From Clostridium yunnanense (GTDB lineage Bacteria; Bacillota; Clostridia; Clostridiales; Clostridiaceae): 64,000 bases of DNA. The DNA lies in assembly GCF_016595795.1 (NCBI RefSeq), contig NZ_JAENHN010000006.1:215929-279928 (forward strand), given 5' to 3'. A program made the translations under genes and the position numbers. This document shows, in pieces, positions 53,046 through 61,904 of this stretch. Below the pieces are notes generated by a model, which saw only the letters and a program-made list of their open reading frames with translations, was not told the origin of the DNA and searched no databases. How positions within the stretch are numbered: the stretch's first letter is position 1; each line of letters opens with the position of its first letter.

Positions 53046-53082
53046 AAAAATCGCTGAAGCCACTTTCTTCAGTGATTTTTTG
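53046..53082 (+). terminator. Terminator after GH43 gene
   Basis: Arms AAAAATCGCTGAAG / CTTCAGTGATTTTT with a 7-base loop and T-tract, 18 bases after the stop. Confidence 0.82.
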
Positions 53083-53219
53083 CGCATATATCTTCTCCAG
53101 TGCATACTAGGAAACTTACATGCAAATAAGTTTTATTTTTTAATGTATACACACAAGCTTCTAAATCAATTGAAATTAAAGTTTTAACTAAGTCAAATCT
53201 TTATATTTTCTTTTACAGT

Positions 53220-53266
53220 AAATAAGCAGTTAATGAAAATTACTAATTATCATTAACTGCTTATTT
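53220..53266 (-). terminator. Terminator of the secreted/lipoprotein gene pair
   Basis: Perfect 17-base arms AAATAAGCAGTTAATGA and inverse with a 13-base loop. It lies about 65 bases after the secreted-protein stop on the minus strand. Confidence 0.75.
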
Positions 53267-53329
53267 TTCTACCTATGACATTTGAACACTTTACCAAAAT
53301 ACCACAGGTATCTTTACAGGTTTACATAA

Positions 53330-54148
53330 CTAATTCGATGTAGTTATGCTCTCTGTAGGCTGTGTGGTGTTAGTATCTGCAGGTTGTGTAGTTGTTGTAT
53401 TAGAAGTATCTTCAGTTGGTGTAGCTGGTTGTGTTGAATCTGTTGGTGTTGGAGACGTTGTATTAGTCTCTGGCACTGGAGTTGTAGCTTGATTAGCTAT
53501 TACAAGCATTGCATCAAGGTCTGTATTAAGTTGCTTAAGTGCAGTAAGTCTTGCTTGAAACTTTGCAATTACCTTATTCAATGAAGTGACAGCATTATTA
53601 AACTTACCGCTTTTCAAGTTATTTTCAGACTCAGTAGCATCGCTTGTGACTCCAGAAGTAGCCTTTAAGTTTGTTCCATCACCTAGAAGCTTTTGAGACT
53701 GAGTTATTAATTCCTCTAACATATCTGTAGGTAAAGTTTTTTCTCCAGACTCTAATTGTTTTAATATTGTTTGTAGTTGCTCTTTCTTTTGACCTACTTC
53801 CTTTTGTAAAGGAATTATTTGCTGTCTCAGAGCTGTCATCTGCGTATGTAATGATTTTATTTGTGATTTAAATGCTGATTTTTCTTGTTGCTTACTTTCT
53901 TTATTAGCTTGTGCTTCTTCTTTTTTACTAGCGCCTACGCTATTTACACTCAAATTCTGTTTTTGAGAATTTCCTTTTCCATGTGTTACTTCAGTGGAAG
54001 TACTTTGTGTAGTTTTTACTTGAGTAATTTGTTGTTTTACTTGAGCACTTTTACCGTGTTCTTTGTCGTTACCTTTTGCATAAACCATTGTACTTGGCAT
54101 AAGCATTAATCCTGCAATAATTAAAGATACTACCTTGTTTGTTTTCAT
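53330..54148 (-). CDS. Secreted coiled-coil protein with Thr/Pro-rich tail
   Basis: The 272 residues begin with a signal peptide (MKTNKVVSLIIAGLMLMPSTMVYA, cleaved after Ala24). A Lys/Gln/Ser-rich low-complexity region (about 25-90), a coiled coil (about 92-140, IKSLHTQMTALRQQIIPLQKEVG) and a helical segment (about 145-215) follow. The C-terminal tail has Thr/Pro/Ser repeats (TQPATPTEDTS). No catalytic motif and no LPxTG. It is probably an extracellular or wall-associated structural protein. The lipoprotein gene lies 27 bases upstream, so the two are likely co-transcribed. Confidence 0.78.
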   Translation of the reverse strand: MKTNKVVSLIIAGLMLMPSTMVYAKGNDKEHGKSAQVKQQITQVKTTQSTSTEVTHGKGNSQKQNLSVNSVGASKKEEAQANKESKQQEKSAFKSQIKSLHTQMTALRQQIIPLQKEVGQKKEQLQTILKQLESGEKTLPTDMLEELITQSQKLLGDGTNLKATSGVTSDATESENNLKSGKFNNAVTSLNKVIAKFQARLTALKQLNTDLDAMLVIANQATTPVPETNTTSPTPTDSTQPATPTEDTSNTTTTQPADTNTTQPTESITTSN

Positions 54149-54175
54149 AAATTTATTCCTCCTATTATTGTTTAT

Positions 54176-54565
54176 CTATTTATTTGCTTCACTTATATCC
54201 ACATCAGGCACATCTTGTATTGATTTTAAGGCATTATTTACATTATTTATAGCTGTTCCGACTTTTTGCCTTATCTCTGATTTTTGTTCTTGAGTTAAGG
54301 CTTTTACATTTTTAGTTTTAGTAGAGTTAGAACCTGAAACACCACTAGATTCAGCCTGTCCATTCGTAGTGTTTTGTGTTGTAGTACTTGATTCCGTTGA
54401 ACCAGATTGTTTTTTACTAGTTTCTATAGTACTTGACTGCTCAGTATTAGCTTGAGTTGTACTAACTTTATTTCCCTGTATAATGTCATTTGTAGTTCCT
54501 TTACTCCCACATCCAACTAATAGGAATGCAGTACTTATTAATAATGCTATAACTTTTCCTTTCAT
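54176..54565 (-). CDS. Small Ser/Thr-rich lipoprotein
   Basis: The product is 129 residues from ATG 54565 (GGGAGAGGATGAT before it). A lipoprotein signal (AFLLVGC, lipidated Cys near residue 19) is followed by a low-complexity Ser/Thr/Asn/Gln region and a short helical C-terminus (ALTQEQKSEIRQKVGTAINNVN). The family is not recognised. The C-terminal segment resembles in spirit the helical part of the neighbouring secreted protein. Two 74-base direct repeats lie upstream. Confidence 0.75.
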   Translation of the reverse strand: MKGKVIALLISTAFLLVGCGSKGTTNDIIQGNKVSTTQANTEQSSTIETSKKQSGSTESSTTTQNTTNGQAESSGVSGSNSTKTKNVKALTQEQKSEIRQKVGTAINNVNNALKSIQDVPDVDISEANK

Positions 54566-54577
54566 ATCATCCTCTCC

Positions 54578-54761
54578 CAAACTCTTTTGCTAATATATAC
54601 GAAAGCATTTTTCCCTTTGAGGGGGTAGATCTATATAGTTTGTTTTAAAATTTATCTTAACTCTATCCTAAACACTAACTATCCTATCAAACTCTTTTAC
54701 TATTACATACGAAAACGTTTTTTTCTTTTAGGGGGTAAGCCAATATAGTTCGTTCCAAAAT
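54578..54761 (-). repeat. Two tandem 74-base imperfect repeats upstream of lipoprotein gene
   Basis: 54578-54651 and 54688-54761 align without gaps at about 80 percent (59 of 74 by eye), offset 110. Shared blocks are CAAACTCTTTT, ATACGAAA, AGGGGGTA and TATAGTT (plus-strand reading). The repeat ends just before the lipoprotein ribosome binding site, so each probably contains a promoter or regulator site. Confidence 0.75.
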
Positions 54762-54821
54762 CAATTTTCAAAATGCTCAAAAGATTGATTATACTGATTT
54801 TTTATATACTCCCAAACAGTT

Positions 54822-54886
54822 ATACCCTAAAGTAATGTTAAGACTATATTGCTAATATAGTCTTAATATTGCTTTAGGGTATTTTT
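54822..54886. terminator. Strong bidirectional terminator
   Basis: Nested arms ATACCCTAAAG...TTAAGACTATAT and inverse with a 4-base loop (about 26 paired bases with few mismatches), and T-tracts. It lies after the membrane-protein gene on the minus strand. Confidence 0.82.
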
Positions 54887-54930
54887 ACTAAAGAGATCAT
54901 AATCACTATTCAACCATTGATTTCTATTTT

Positions 54931-55332
54931 TTAATTATTTATCACTCTAATGGACTTATTCCTAGCCATAGCAACTAAACCTGATGCAACAAAAACTACA
55001 CAACTTATTAAATCCATTACAAATAAAGAAATTATTCCGCAACATATAAACCAAGTAGGAATCTTTTTTTCCACTTCACCGCTTTTTAATCTTTTTGATA
55101 GATATAAATTAAGCAGTCCTATTCCAACAAACAATATTCCTATGGTGGTACTAAAAGAATATATGCTATCAATAATAGACTGTGTTGCATTTATAGATAA
55201 TTGTGAATTGCCTGTTACGTTAATTCCTTGTCTTTTTATCATAGTTGAATACGGAATTATAGTGATTAGTCCTGATATTATTTGCCACGAACCCCCTATA
55301 TAAGCTAGTATCTTTTCAAACTTTCTATCCAC
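54931..55332 (-). CDS. Small membrane protein (DUF4064-like)
   Basis: This 133-residue protein has three or four membrane segments (about 8-28, 58-78, 92-122) and an extracytoplasmic loop (about 29-55). The opening KFEKILAYIGGSWQIISGLITI and the closing VFVASGLVAMARNK follow the DUF4064 pattern. Start is GTG 55332 with AAGGAGC at 7 bases. The function is unknown. Monocistronic between terminators. Confidence 0.6.
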   Translation of the reverse strand: MDRKFEKILAYIGGSWQIISGLITIIPYSTMIKRQGINVTGNSQLSINATQSIIDSIYSFSTTIGILFVGIGLLNLYLSKRLKSGEVEKKIPTWFICCGIISLFVMDLISCVVFVASGLVAMARNKSIRVINN

Positions 55333-55433
55333 AGATATGCTCCTTCCATTTCAATATGTACACAAGCAGCAATCTACATGTATCTTTATAGATTACTGCT
55401 TAAAAGGAATATTCTAGAATTCCTAACTCAACT

Positions 55434-55493
55434 ATTAATTTATACGTGCCCGAAAATTCATAGGTGCATGATTTTCGAACAAGTATAAATTAA
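55434..55493. repeat. Interrupted inverted repeat after GH2 gene
   Basis: TTAATTTATAC (about 55436) pairs with GTATAAATTAA (about 55493), with inner GAAAAT/ATTTTC and CAT/ATG pairing and unpaired bulges. It sits 20 bases after the GH2 stop and probably acts as a terminator or mRNA 3' stabiliser. Confidence 0.5.
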
Positions 55494-55512
55494 GTTTCGA
55501 TATAGGAACTCT

Positions 55513-57285
55513 TTAATTAGGCTTCCATTTTCCTTCATTTATAGATTTTATTATATCTACATCCACTTTAGGCTCTCTTTTATAAGTAAGTAATCCATTT
55601 ATCTCCTGTTCTACATCAGTTATTTGGGTATATACAAATCCTTGCACCAATGGCGACTCAAGTAGTGGAGATATAACATCATAGTATCTCTTAATATAGT
55701 CTTCGTCGGAGGATGCTGAGGAGTATCCCCATCCCTTCCAATCACTCTTTTGATAAGATATTCCACCCATTTCAGATACAATAATTGGCTGCCCTTCATA
55801 TTCCCAACCTTGAGCAACTATGGTTCTTCCTGCTGGTGTAGAATTAAGTATCTTATCTAAAGATGAATATCTATCTTTCAAAACTTCATTTCTCCATTCA
55901 TAGTCATGGATTGTAAGAAGATCCGTTTTTGTATGATCCCATCCATCATTTGATATAACCGGCCTTGTTTGGTCTAATGATTTAGTTAACCAATACATAG
56001 CAGCCGAATGAGCCTGTTCATTCTTGTTATTCATTATGCCTTCAACTCCCCAAGATTCATTTAAAGGAGTCCACGCCACTATGCAAGGATGATTGTAATC
56101 ACGCTTTATCATTTCCATCCATTCTTTAGTAATACGTTCAGCATATATTCTCGAATAATTATATGCACTAGCTATCTCTCCCCAAACAAGGAAGCCAAGC
56201 TTATCTGCCCAATAAAGATATCTAGGATCTTCAATTTTCTGATGCTTTCTAACACCGTTAAAACCCATAGCCTTACTTAGTTTTATATCCTTCACAAAAT
56301 CTTCATCACTAGGAGCAGTCAGCAGTGACTTTTCCCAATATCCTTGATCTAATAACATCTTTTGAAAATAAGGTCTATTATTCAGCATAAACTTTCCTGA
56401 AACTATAGAAACTTTTCGAAGTCCAAAGTACGAGTTAACTTCATCTATACATTCATCGTTAGCTATAACTTTAAAATTAATATCAAAAAGCACTGGATTT
56501 TCAGGAGTCCACGCCCAGGATTCTTGGTGATTCCAATCTATAGTAATATTCTGATCTAACCAGAAATCTCTTTTTCCTCTTCCATTTATTATACTTATTC
56601 TATCTTGAACAATTATTTTTTCTCTTAATGTTATTGTGACATCTAGATATGTGTTACTAGAATTCCTATCTAGCTCATACTCCACATGTACTTTTTTATT
56701 ATCAAGGTCTGGAGTAATCCACACGTTCTTTAAATAATTTTCAGAAACAGCCTCAAGCCATACAGTTTGCCATATTCCTGTCGTTCTAGTATAAAATATC
56801 CCCTCTGATTTTTCCTTCCAGTATTGCTTACCTCTAGGAAGCTCTAAATCATAAGTATAATCTTCTACCCTAACCACTAATTTATTTCCACTATCTTTAA
56901 GTACATCAGTAATTTCTACTGAAAAAGGAACATGTCCTCCTTCGTGAGTTATAACATGATTCCCATTTACCCACACATCCGCTTTATAATCAACTGCACC
57001 AAAATGAAGATTTATTCTCTTATTTTTTAACTCTTCTGGAATATTAAGTTCTCTTGAGTACCATACAATATCATGAACCTCTTGTTCATTTATACCAGAA
57101 AGCTCACTTTGGAACACATAAGGTACCACGATTTTTCTACTAAAGGTTTTATTTTGGTACCATTTACTTTTTACTCCTAAATCATTATCATCATATTCGA
57201 AATCCCACTCTCCATTTAGATTTAACCAAGTCTTCCTTTCAAAGCTTGGGCGTGGATGTTCATTTCTAACATTATTTATTGCCAT
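55513..57285 (-). CDS. Glycoside hydrolase family 2 enzyme (beta-galactosidase/glucuronidase type)
   Basis: This 590-residue protein has a sugar-binding jelly roll (about 15-175), Ig-like domain (about 180-285) and catalytic barrel (about 290-585). The acid/base Glu is in AWTPLNESWGV and the nucleophile Glu in PIIVSEMGGISY. It lacks the C-terminal domains of LacZ, so it is of the short type. No signal peptide: it acts in the cytoplasm on sugars brought in by the adjacent transporter. It is the last gene of the unit. The exact sugar is not determined. Confidence 0.9.
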   Translation of the reverse strand: MAINNVRNEHPRPSFERKTWLNLNGEWDFEYDDNDLGVKSKWYQNKTFSRKIVVPYVFQSELSGINEQEVHDIVWYSRELNIPEELKNKRINLHFGAVDYKADVWVNGNHVITHEGGHVPFSVEITDVLKDSGNKLVVRVEDYTYDLELPRGKQYWKEKSEGIFYTRTTGIWQTVWLEAVSENYLKNVWITPDLDNKKVHVEYELDRNSSNTYLDVTITLREKIIVQDRISIINGRGKRDFWLDQNITIDWNHQESWAWTPENPVLFDINFKVIANDECIDEVNSYFGLRKVSIVSGKFMLNNRPYFQKMLLDQGYWEKSLLTAPSDEDFVKDIKLSKAMGFNGVRKHQKIEDPRYLYWADKLGFLVWGEIASAYNYSRIYAERITKEWMEMIKRDYNHPCIVAWTPLNESWGVEGIMNNKNEQAHSAAMYWLTKSLDQTRPVISNDGWDHTKTDLLTIHDYEWRNEVLKDRYSSLDKILNSTPAGRTIVAQGWEYEGQPIIVSEMGGISYQKSDWKGWGYSSASSDEDYIKRYYDVISPLLESPLVQGFVYTQITDVEQEINGLLTYKREPKVDVDIIKSINEGKWKPN

Positions 57286-57318
57286 ATCGGTTCCTCCTAT
57301 TGTTGTTTTGTTTTTATT

Positions 57319-58161
57319 CTATCCCTTAATACCAGATGATAAATTAAGTCCTTCTAAGAAATACTTTTGAGTAAATAAATATAAGATAAATGTCGGTATT
57401 ATGGCTATAACCGCCGAAGTAGTTAATCTACCATAATCTGTTACATACATTCCCTGAAAAAGCTGCAGTGCAGGGGTTAATGGTAAGTTTTCAATATTGT
57501 TGTATACAATTGATGGCCACAAAAAGTCATTCCAAGCTCCTGTAAAAGTAAATAAAGCTACCACTGTTAATACAGGTCTTATAAGTGGTAATATTACTTT
57601 AAAATATATTTGAAAATCACTAGCACCATCTATCCTTGCTGATTCATCGTATTCTTTAGGTATGCTTACCATGAACTGCTTTATTAAAAATATGTTAAAT
57701 ACACCTGAGACACCTGGAACTATAATAGCAAGAGGTGTGTCTATCCAGTTAAACATGCTTACTATTTTGTATAATGGAATAAGATTGACTATACTTGGAA
57801 ACATCATAGTGCTTAGTAGAATCCAAAATATAAAGTCCCTTCCTTTGAACTTAAGCCTTGAGTAGGCATAAGCTGCAGAAGAAGCTATTATTAGAACTAA
57901 GACAGTTTGAGAAACTGCTATAAGCAAAGAGTTTAAAAACCATCTAACTATTGGCGCACTATCAAAATTAGTTAACACCTTAACATAGTTTTCCACTATC
58001 CACTGCTGAGGAAGTAATTTATAACCCACTGAATTGATCTCTACGTTTGATTTAAACGAAGATAATACTGCATATAAGACTGGAAGTATCCAAATAAGCG
58101 CCATCACAAAAAGAAATATAAATGCGGCAACTTTTGGCCCCTTCTTTTTAATCCATACCAT
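57319..58161 (-). CDS. ABC sugar transporter permease (MalG/CUT1 type)
   Basis: This 280-residue protein of six membrane segments has the inner-membrane coupling motif EYDESARIDGASDFQIYFKVILPLIRP (EAA loop). It opens with a basic N-terminus before segment 1 (about 12-33) and ends in LSSGIKG, typical of MalG-like subunits. It follows the MalF-type gene by 18 bases. No ATPase gene is nearby, so a shared MsmK-like ATPase elsewhere is expected. Confidence 0.92.
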   Translation of the reverse strand: MVWIKKKGPKVAAFIFLFVMALIWILPVLYAVLSSFKSNVEINSVGYKLLPQQWIVENYVKVLTNFDSAPIVRWFLNSLLIAVSQTVLVLIIASSAAYAYSRLKFKGRDFIFWILLSTMMFPSIVNLIPLYKIVSMFNWIDTPLAIIVPGVSGVFNIFLIKQFMVSIPKEYDESARIDGASDFQIYFKVILPLIRPVLTVVALFTFTGAWNDFLWPSIVYNNIENLPLTPALQLFQGMYVTDYGRLTTSAVIAIIPTFILYLFTQKYFLEGLNLSSGIKG

Positions 58162-58179
58162 TCTTCATCACCTCTTTAA

Positions 58180-59049
58180 TTAATCTTTATCTCTAAGAAA
58201 GTAGAATTGCAGTGATGCGACAAAAACTATACATAATCCAAGCATAACTGCCATGGCAGATGCTATACCAGCGATTGATTCACCAGTACCAAATGCTGTT
58301 TGTCTTATATACATCAAAAGTACAGAGGTTGAACCTGCAGGCCCCCCCTTACTGAACATTAGAGGCTGTCCATATATATTAAGCTGGGCAATAGTTGTCA
58401 TAACAAGAGTATACGCAAGTTGATTTTTTATTGAAGGTAATGTGATTTTCAGGAACTTCATCACAGCTCCAGCTCCATCAAGCGATGCGGCTTCATATAA
58501 ATCTGCTGGTACACCTGCTATGGCCGCTTGATATATAACCATGTTTCCACCTATATACCACCAAACAGTGATAGTTATAATAGCAATCCATACATATGGT
58601 TGAATTCCACCCCAATTGATGGACTGACCTAAAATCTTATTTATTGGTCCAAAATTTTTATTAAATAAAAATCCCCAAGCCAATATAACTGATGAAATTG
58701 AAAAAAGAGTTGGAAGGTAAAATATAGATTGGAATATTTTGTGCCCTTTAGGCTTTGCATTAAGAGCTGCAGCCAATAGTAACGGAACTATTACACAAAA
58801 AGGCACACTGAACAAAGTAAAAGTAAGAGTGTTCTTTAATCCATTATGAAATTGAGTATAAAATGTTGACTTAGAATTAGCTAATATTTCAGCGTAATTT
58901 TTAAGTCCTACCCACTGAGGAGTACCCATAAGATTCCACTGAGTAAAAGAAATTATTATTCCGAATATAGCTGGAATACCGAAAAAAACTATAAATAGAA
59001 TCAAATGCGGCGCTATAAACACATATGGTGTGTACTTCCTTTTCTCCAT
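58180..59049 (-). CDS. ABC sugar transporter permease (MalF/CUT1 type)
   Basis: This 289-residue protein of six membrane segments has the EAA-type motif DLYEAASLDGAGAVMKFLKITLPSIK. The N-terminus (YTPYVFIAPHLILFIVFFGIPAIFGIIISF) and the WVGLKNYAEIL loop are standard for short MalF-like subunits of Firmicutes. It lies between the binding protein and the second permease. Confidence 0.92.
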   Translation of the reverse strand: MEKRKYTPYVFIAPHLILFIVFFGIPAIFGIIISFTQWNLMGTPQWVGLKNYAEILANSKSTFYTQFHNGLKNTLTFTLFSVPFCVIVPLLLAAALNAKPKGHKIFQSIFYLPTLFSISSVILAWGFLFNKNFGPINKILGQSINWGGIQPYVWIAIITITVWWYIGGNMVIYQAAIAGVPADLYEAASLDGAGAVMKFLKITLPSIKNQLAYTLVMTTIAQLNIYGQPLMFSKGGPAGSTSVLLMYIRQTAFGTGESIAGIASAMAVMLGLCIVFVASLQFYFLRDKD

Positions 59050-59139
59050 TACATTGTTTCACCTCACCTAATATAGAGTTGTATTTGAGAAGTTTTAAAA
59101 ATATATTTCGGTTCGAACTGGTACATCTATAATAATATT

Positions 59140-59185
59140 GTTGAAATTAAGGTAGTTCCACAGAATAGGACACCTTAATTTCAAC
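59140..59185 (-). terminator. Hairpin between binding-protein and permease genes
   Basis: Perfect 14-base arms GTTGAAATTAAGGT / ACCTTAATTTCAAC around 18 bases, 20 bases after the binding-protein stop. Such hairpins usually protect the upstream mRNA or partly terminate, giving more binding protein than permease. Confidence 0.65.
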
Positions 59186-59205
59186 ACATTCATTAAGTAA
59201 TATAA

Positions 59206-60471
59206 CTACTTACCGCTAGCTATTCTATCTTCTGTTTCCTTTTGTGCTTGTTCTAATCCTTTTTTAATATCCATCTTACCAAAAACTGTATCTAATACAA
59301 TCTTATCAAGGGACTCAGCTACATATCCGTAGTATTGATAGTTGAATACATGAAGAGCTTCTGGTTCTTTAGCTAAGAAAGCTTGTGGCTCTTTTGCAAA
59401 TTCAGCACTTGTTTGAACTGCCATTGAAGCTGGATTTTGTCCTGCATCAGTAGCCCATTTTAATGAATTAGCTTGTAACCATTTTAAGAAGTCTATAATT
59501 CCCTGTGTCTTATCTGCATCTCTTGCTGGGTTTTTAAACATTACAAAGTTGTGAGAAGAAGACCAGTTAACAAGCTTGTTCTTGTCAAAAGTCATAAAGT
59601 TAGTCATTTTCCAAGGTGATTTTGCATCTTTCAAACCATTACGCATCCAAATTCCTTCTGGCCAGAAAACTAATTTTCCATTCATGAATAATTGTTGTGG
59701 ATCATCACCATCTTGTGTTGCAATCTTATCTGTAACAAAGCTCTTCATTGTTGTTAAGGCTTTCTCAGCCTCTGGAGTATTAACAGTTGGCTTTGTTCCA
59801 TCAGAAGTTATATCTCCACCTAATTGTTTTATCCAAGCTAAGGTCATAACTCTCATCCAATCAACACCTATTGCTGGAATTTTATCTTTTTTAGAAGCTT
59901 CTCCCACTTCCTTAACCTCATCCATTGTTATAATTCCGTCATCAAGTACATGAGGCCCATATTTAGCTAATAGATCTGGATTGTAGTAAGTAACATATGA
60001 GTGAACATCTAATGGAACACCATATCTCTTGTTATCTATAGCTCCGACTCTCCATCCTTCTTTTAGATAATTCTCTTCCTTAAGGTTATTTCCATCCTTT
60101 GATATAGCATCATCATAAGAAACTAACATATCATTTTTTACGAACAAAGGAATTCTTTCAGCATGTACAATAGTTAAATCAGGAACATTTTTACCTGAGC
60201 TTACAACGCTAGGTATCTTTGTATACATATCATTTGCTTCTATAGGTACGTGTTTAACTTTATATTTTGGATTTGTCTTATTATACTCAGCTATCATTGA
60301 AGTCATTGTGTCACCATCTGGGCCTGTAAGCGGTGTCCAAAGTGTGATTTCATTCTTAGATGCAGATGCTGAAGTGGCAGAACTGCCCCCTTTACCGCAT
60401 CCAGCAAATAATGAGGTAATAGTTAAAGTCGAAAGTACAATGCTAAGGATTGTTTTAATTTTACGATTCAT
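59206..60471 (-). CDS. Sugar ABC transporter substrate-binding lipoprotein
   Basis: The 421 residues are read from ATG 60471 (GGAGGAGAT upstream). The lipoprotein signal ends SLFAGCGKGG (lipid Cys near residue 24). The body is a cluster-B sugar-binding fold: EITLWTPLTGPDGDTMTSMIAEYNK, VPLDVHSYVTYYNPDLLAKYG, KLVFWPEGIWMRNGL. It is the first gene of the transporter/GH2 unit and feeds the two permeases. The bound sugar is unknown; the GH2 gene suggests a beta-linked oligosaccharide. Confidence 0.92.
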   Translation of the reverse strand: MNRKIKTILSIVLSTLTITSLFAGCGKGGSSATSASASKNEITLWTPLTGPDGDTMTSMIAEYNKTNPKYKVKHVPIEANDMYTKIPSVVSSGKNVPDLTIVHAERIPLFVKNDMLVSYDDAISKDGNNLKEENYLKEGWRVGAIDNKRYGVPLDVHSYVTYYNPDLLAKYGPHVLDDGIITMDEVKEVGEASKKDKIPAIGVDWMRVMTLAWIKQLGGDITSDGTKPTVNTPEAEKALTTMKSFVTDKIATQDGDDPQQLFMNGKLVFWPEGIWMRNGLKDAKSPWKMTNFMTFDKNKLVNWSSSHNFVMFKNPARDADKTQGIIDFLKWLQANSLKWATDAGQNPASMAVQTSAEFAKEPQAFLAKEPEALHVFNYQYYGYVAESLDKIVLDTVFGKMDIKKGLEQAQKETEDRIASGK

Positions 60472-60507
60472 AATATCTCCTCCAAAAATAATGTATTCTA
60501 TGTTAAA

Positions 60508-60533
60508 ACGTAAATCTATGATAAGGTTTACGT
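60508..60533. promoter_or_regulatory. Inverted repeat (operator candidate) before sugar operon
   Basis: ACGTAAA and TTTACGT arms with a 12-base spacer, 37-62 bases upstream of the binding-protein ATG. It is likely the site of a sugar-responsive regulator. Confidence 0.45.
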
Positions 60534-60581
60534 ATACAAGCAAAAAAATTTTCATTTACTGATTAATAAAAGTATTGTTCA

Positions 60582-61595
60582 CTAAGACATTTTAATAATA
60601 TTATCAGATGATTTCTTTATCTTTGATACTATTGATACTAAGTAATATACTATAGCTAAGAAAATCACTTCCATATATAGGCACTGTAAAGGCTTTAGTG
60701 TTAATTTATTAAACTTTGAGTCTAGAGTGAAAATAAATATATTGCTTACTACTAGACAAAAGAGCACATTTTGTCCAAAAGCTATAATAGGGCTTAAATA
60801 TAGAGCAAATCTTTCAAGGATAATAGCTGTCAAATAGTACAAATATAATATAAACATTGGCGCTACTATCCATGCTATTGAAGGGGGGAATCTGCAAGGC
60901 GGTGCTTTTAATACAATTATCTCGTATAGAGGGTACACACTTAATAATAATGCACCTCCTGCAAAGGCTAAATTGAACTTTATGTCATATTTTTCAAAGT
61001 ACATTCCTAACATATAAAAAGGCATATACTGCAGCACAGGGAAAGCTGCAAATTTATTAGTTCCAATAAGTACGCCTAATTGATTAATTGTTACCTTTTC
61101 ATATGGTATAAAACAAGTTAAAAATAAGCTAAAGAAAATTATCCAAAATAAAATCTTGTTACTTAGAACCTTTTTAAAAGGAACAAAAAGTATTAAGGTC
61201 ACAAAACTAAAATAAGCAAAAGATGCTAAAAATTCAGACCATCCTGGCATAGTATTTAATAAAATTATTTCCTTGAAAGTATTCCATTCAATTTGACTAC
61301 CTGCTACAAATAGCTGAAATGCACTACCAGAAACATAAAAAGCTATTAATGTTTTTATACTGTTTTTTATTATTTTTCTATATACATTCTTAAGATCTCT
61401 TTCCAAATAAGAAATTTCAGCAACATACCCAAAACAAAATACAAATCCAGAAAAAGTGATTACATTTCCTATATTAATTACATATTCTACAGAGGGTGAT
61501 ATAGCTTGATCTGAAAAAAACTGCATTATATGTACCAAAACCATCCCAATAACCAGAAGTCCTTTAAATATGTCTATTGAAAAATCTCTTTTCAT
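60582..61595 (-). CDS. Acyltransferase-3/DUF1624-like multi-spanning membrane protein
   Basis: This 337-residue protein has about ten membrane segments and is read from ATG 61595 (GAGGTGTACG upstream). The opening MKRDFSIDIFKGLLVIGMVLVHIMQFF is the acyltransferase-3/heparan-glucosaminide acetyltransferase-like signature, with a conserved His in the first segment. It may O- or N-acylate a surface sugar. It lies just upstream of the sugar-transport unit on the same strand, but a link is not shown. No gene is seen in 61596-61904, which holds a CTCTCACC/GGTGAGAG hairpin at 61855-61876. Confidence 0.7.
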   Translation of the reverse strand: MKRDFSIDIFKGLLVIGMVLVHIMQFFSDQAISPSVEYVINIGNVITFSGFVFCFGYVAEISYLERDLKNVYRKIIKNSIKTLIAFYVSGSAFQLFVAGSQIEWNTFKEIILLNTMPGWSEFLASFAYFSFVTLILFVPFKKVLSNKILFWIIFFSLFLTCFIPYEKVTINQLGVLIGTNKFAAFPVLQYMPFYMLGMYFEKYDIKFNLAFAGGALLLSVYPLYEIIVLKAPPCRFPPSIAWIVAPMFILYLYYLTAIILERFALYLSPIIAFGQNVLFCLVVSNIFIFTLDSKFNKLTLKPLQCLYMEVIFLAIVYYLVSIVSKIKKSSDNIIKMS

Positions 61596-61904
61596 CGTAC
61601 ACCTCATATTTTTGTAACTTAGTAAATTTAATACAATCAACACTATCTTCATCAGCATTTGACATCGTTTTCATCGAAATTCTTTTTTTAAGTCTGCTCG
61701 CTATATGCTTTTCATAAAAACAGCAATATAAACCACATTTATTGTAATATAATAATTTTTATGTAGGATTAAGTAAAAAAATACTACAATTTATTACACA
61801 AACCTCACTACGCATGTACAACTTCGAATTAAATATACCTTTTCTGCCACTCTCACCAAAAATGGTGAGAGCTTTAAAACAAATTTCCAAAGATAATCTA
61901 TATC

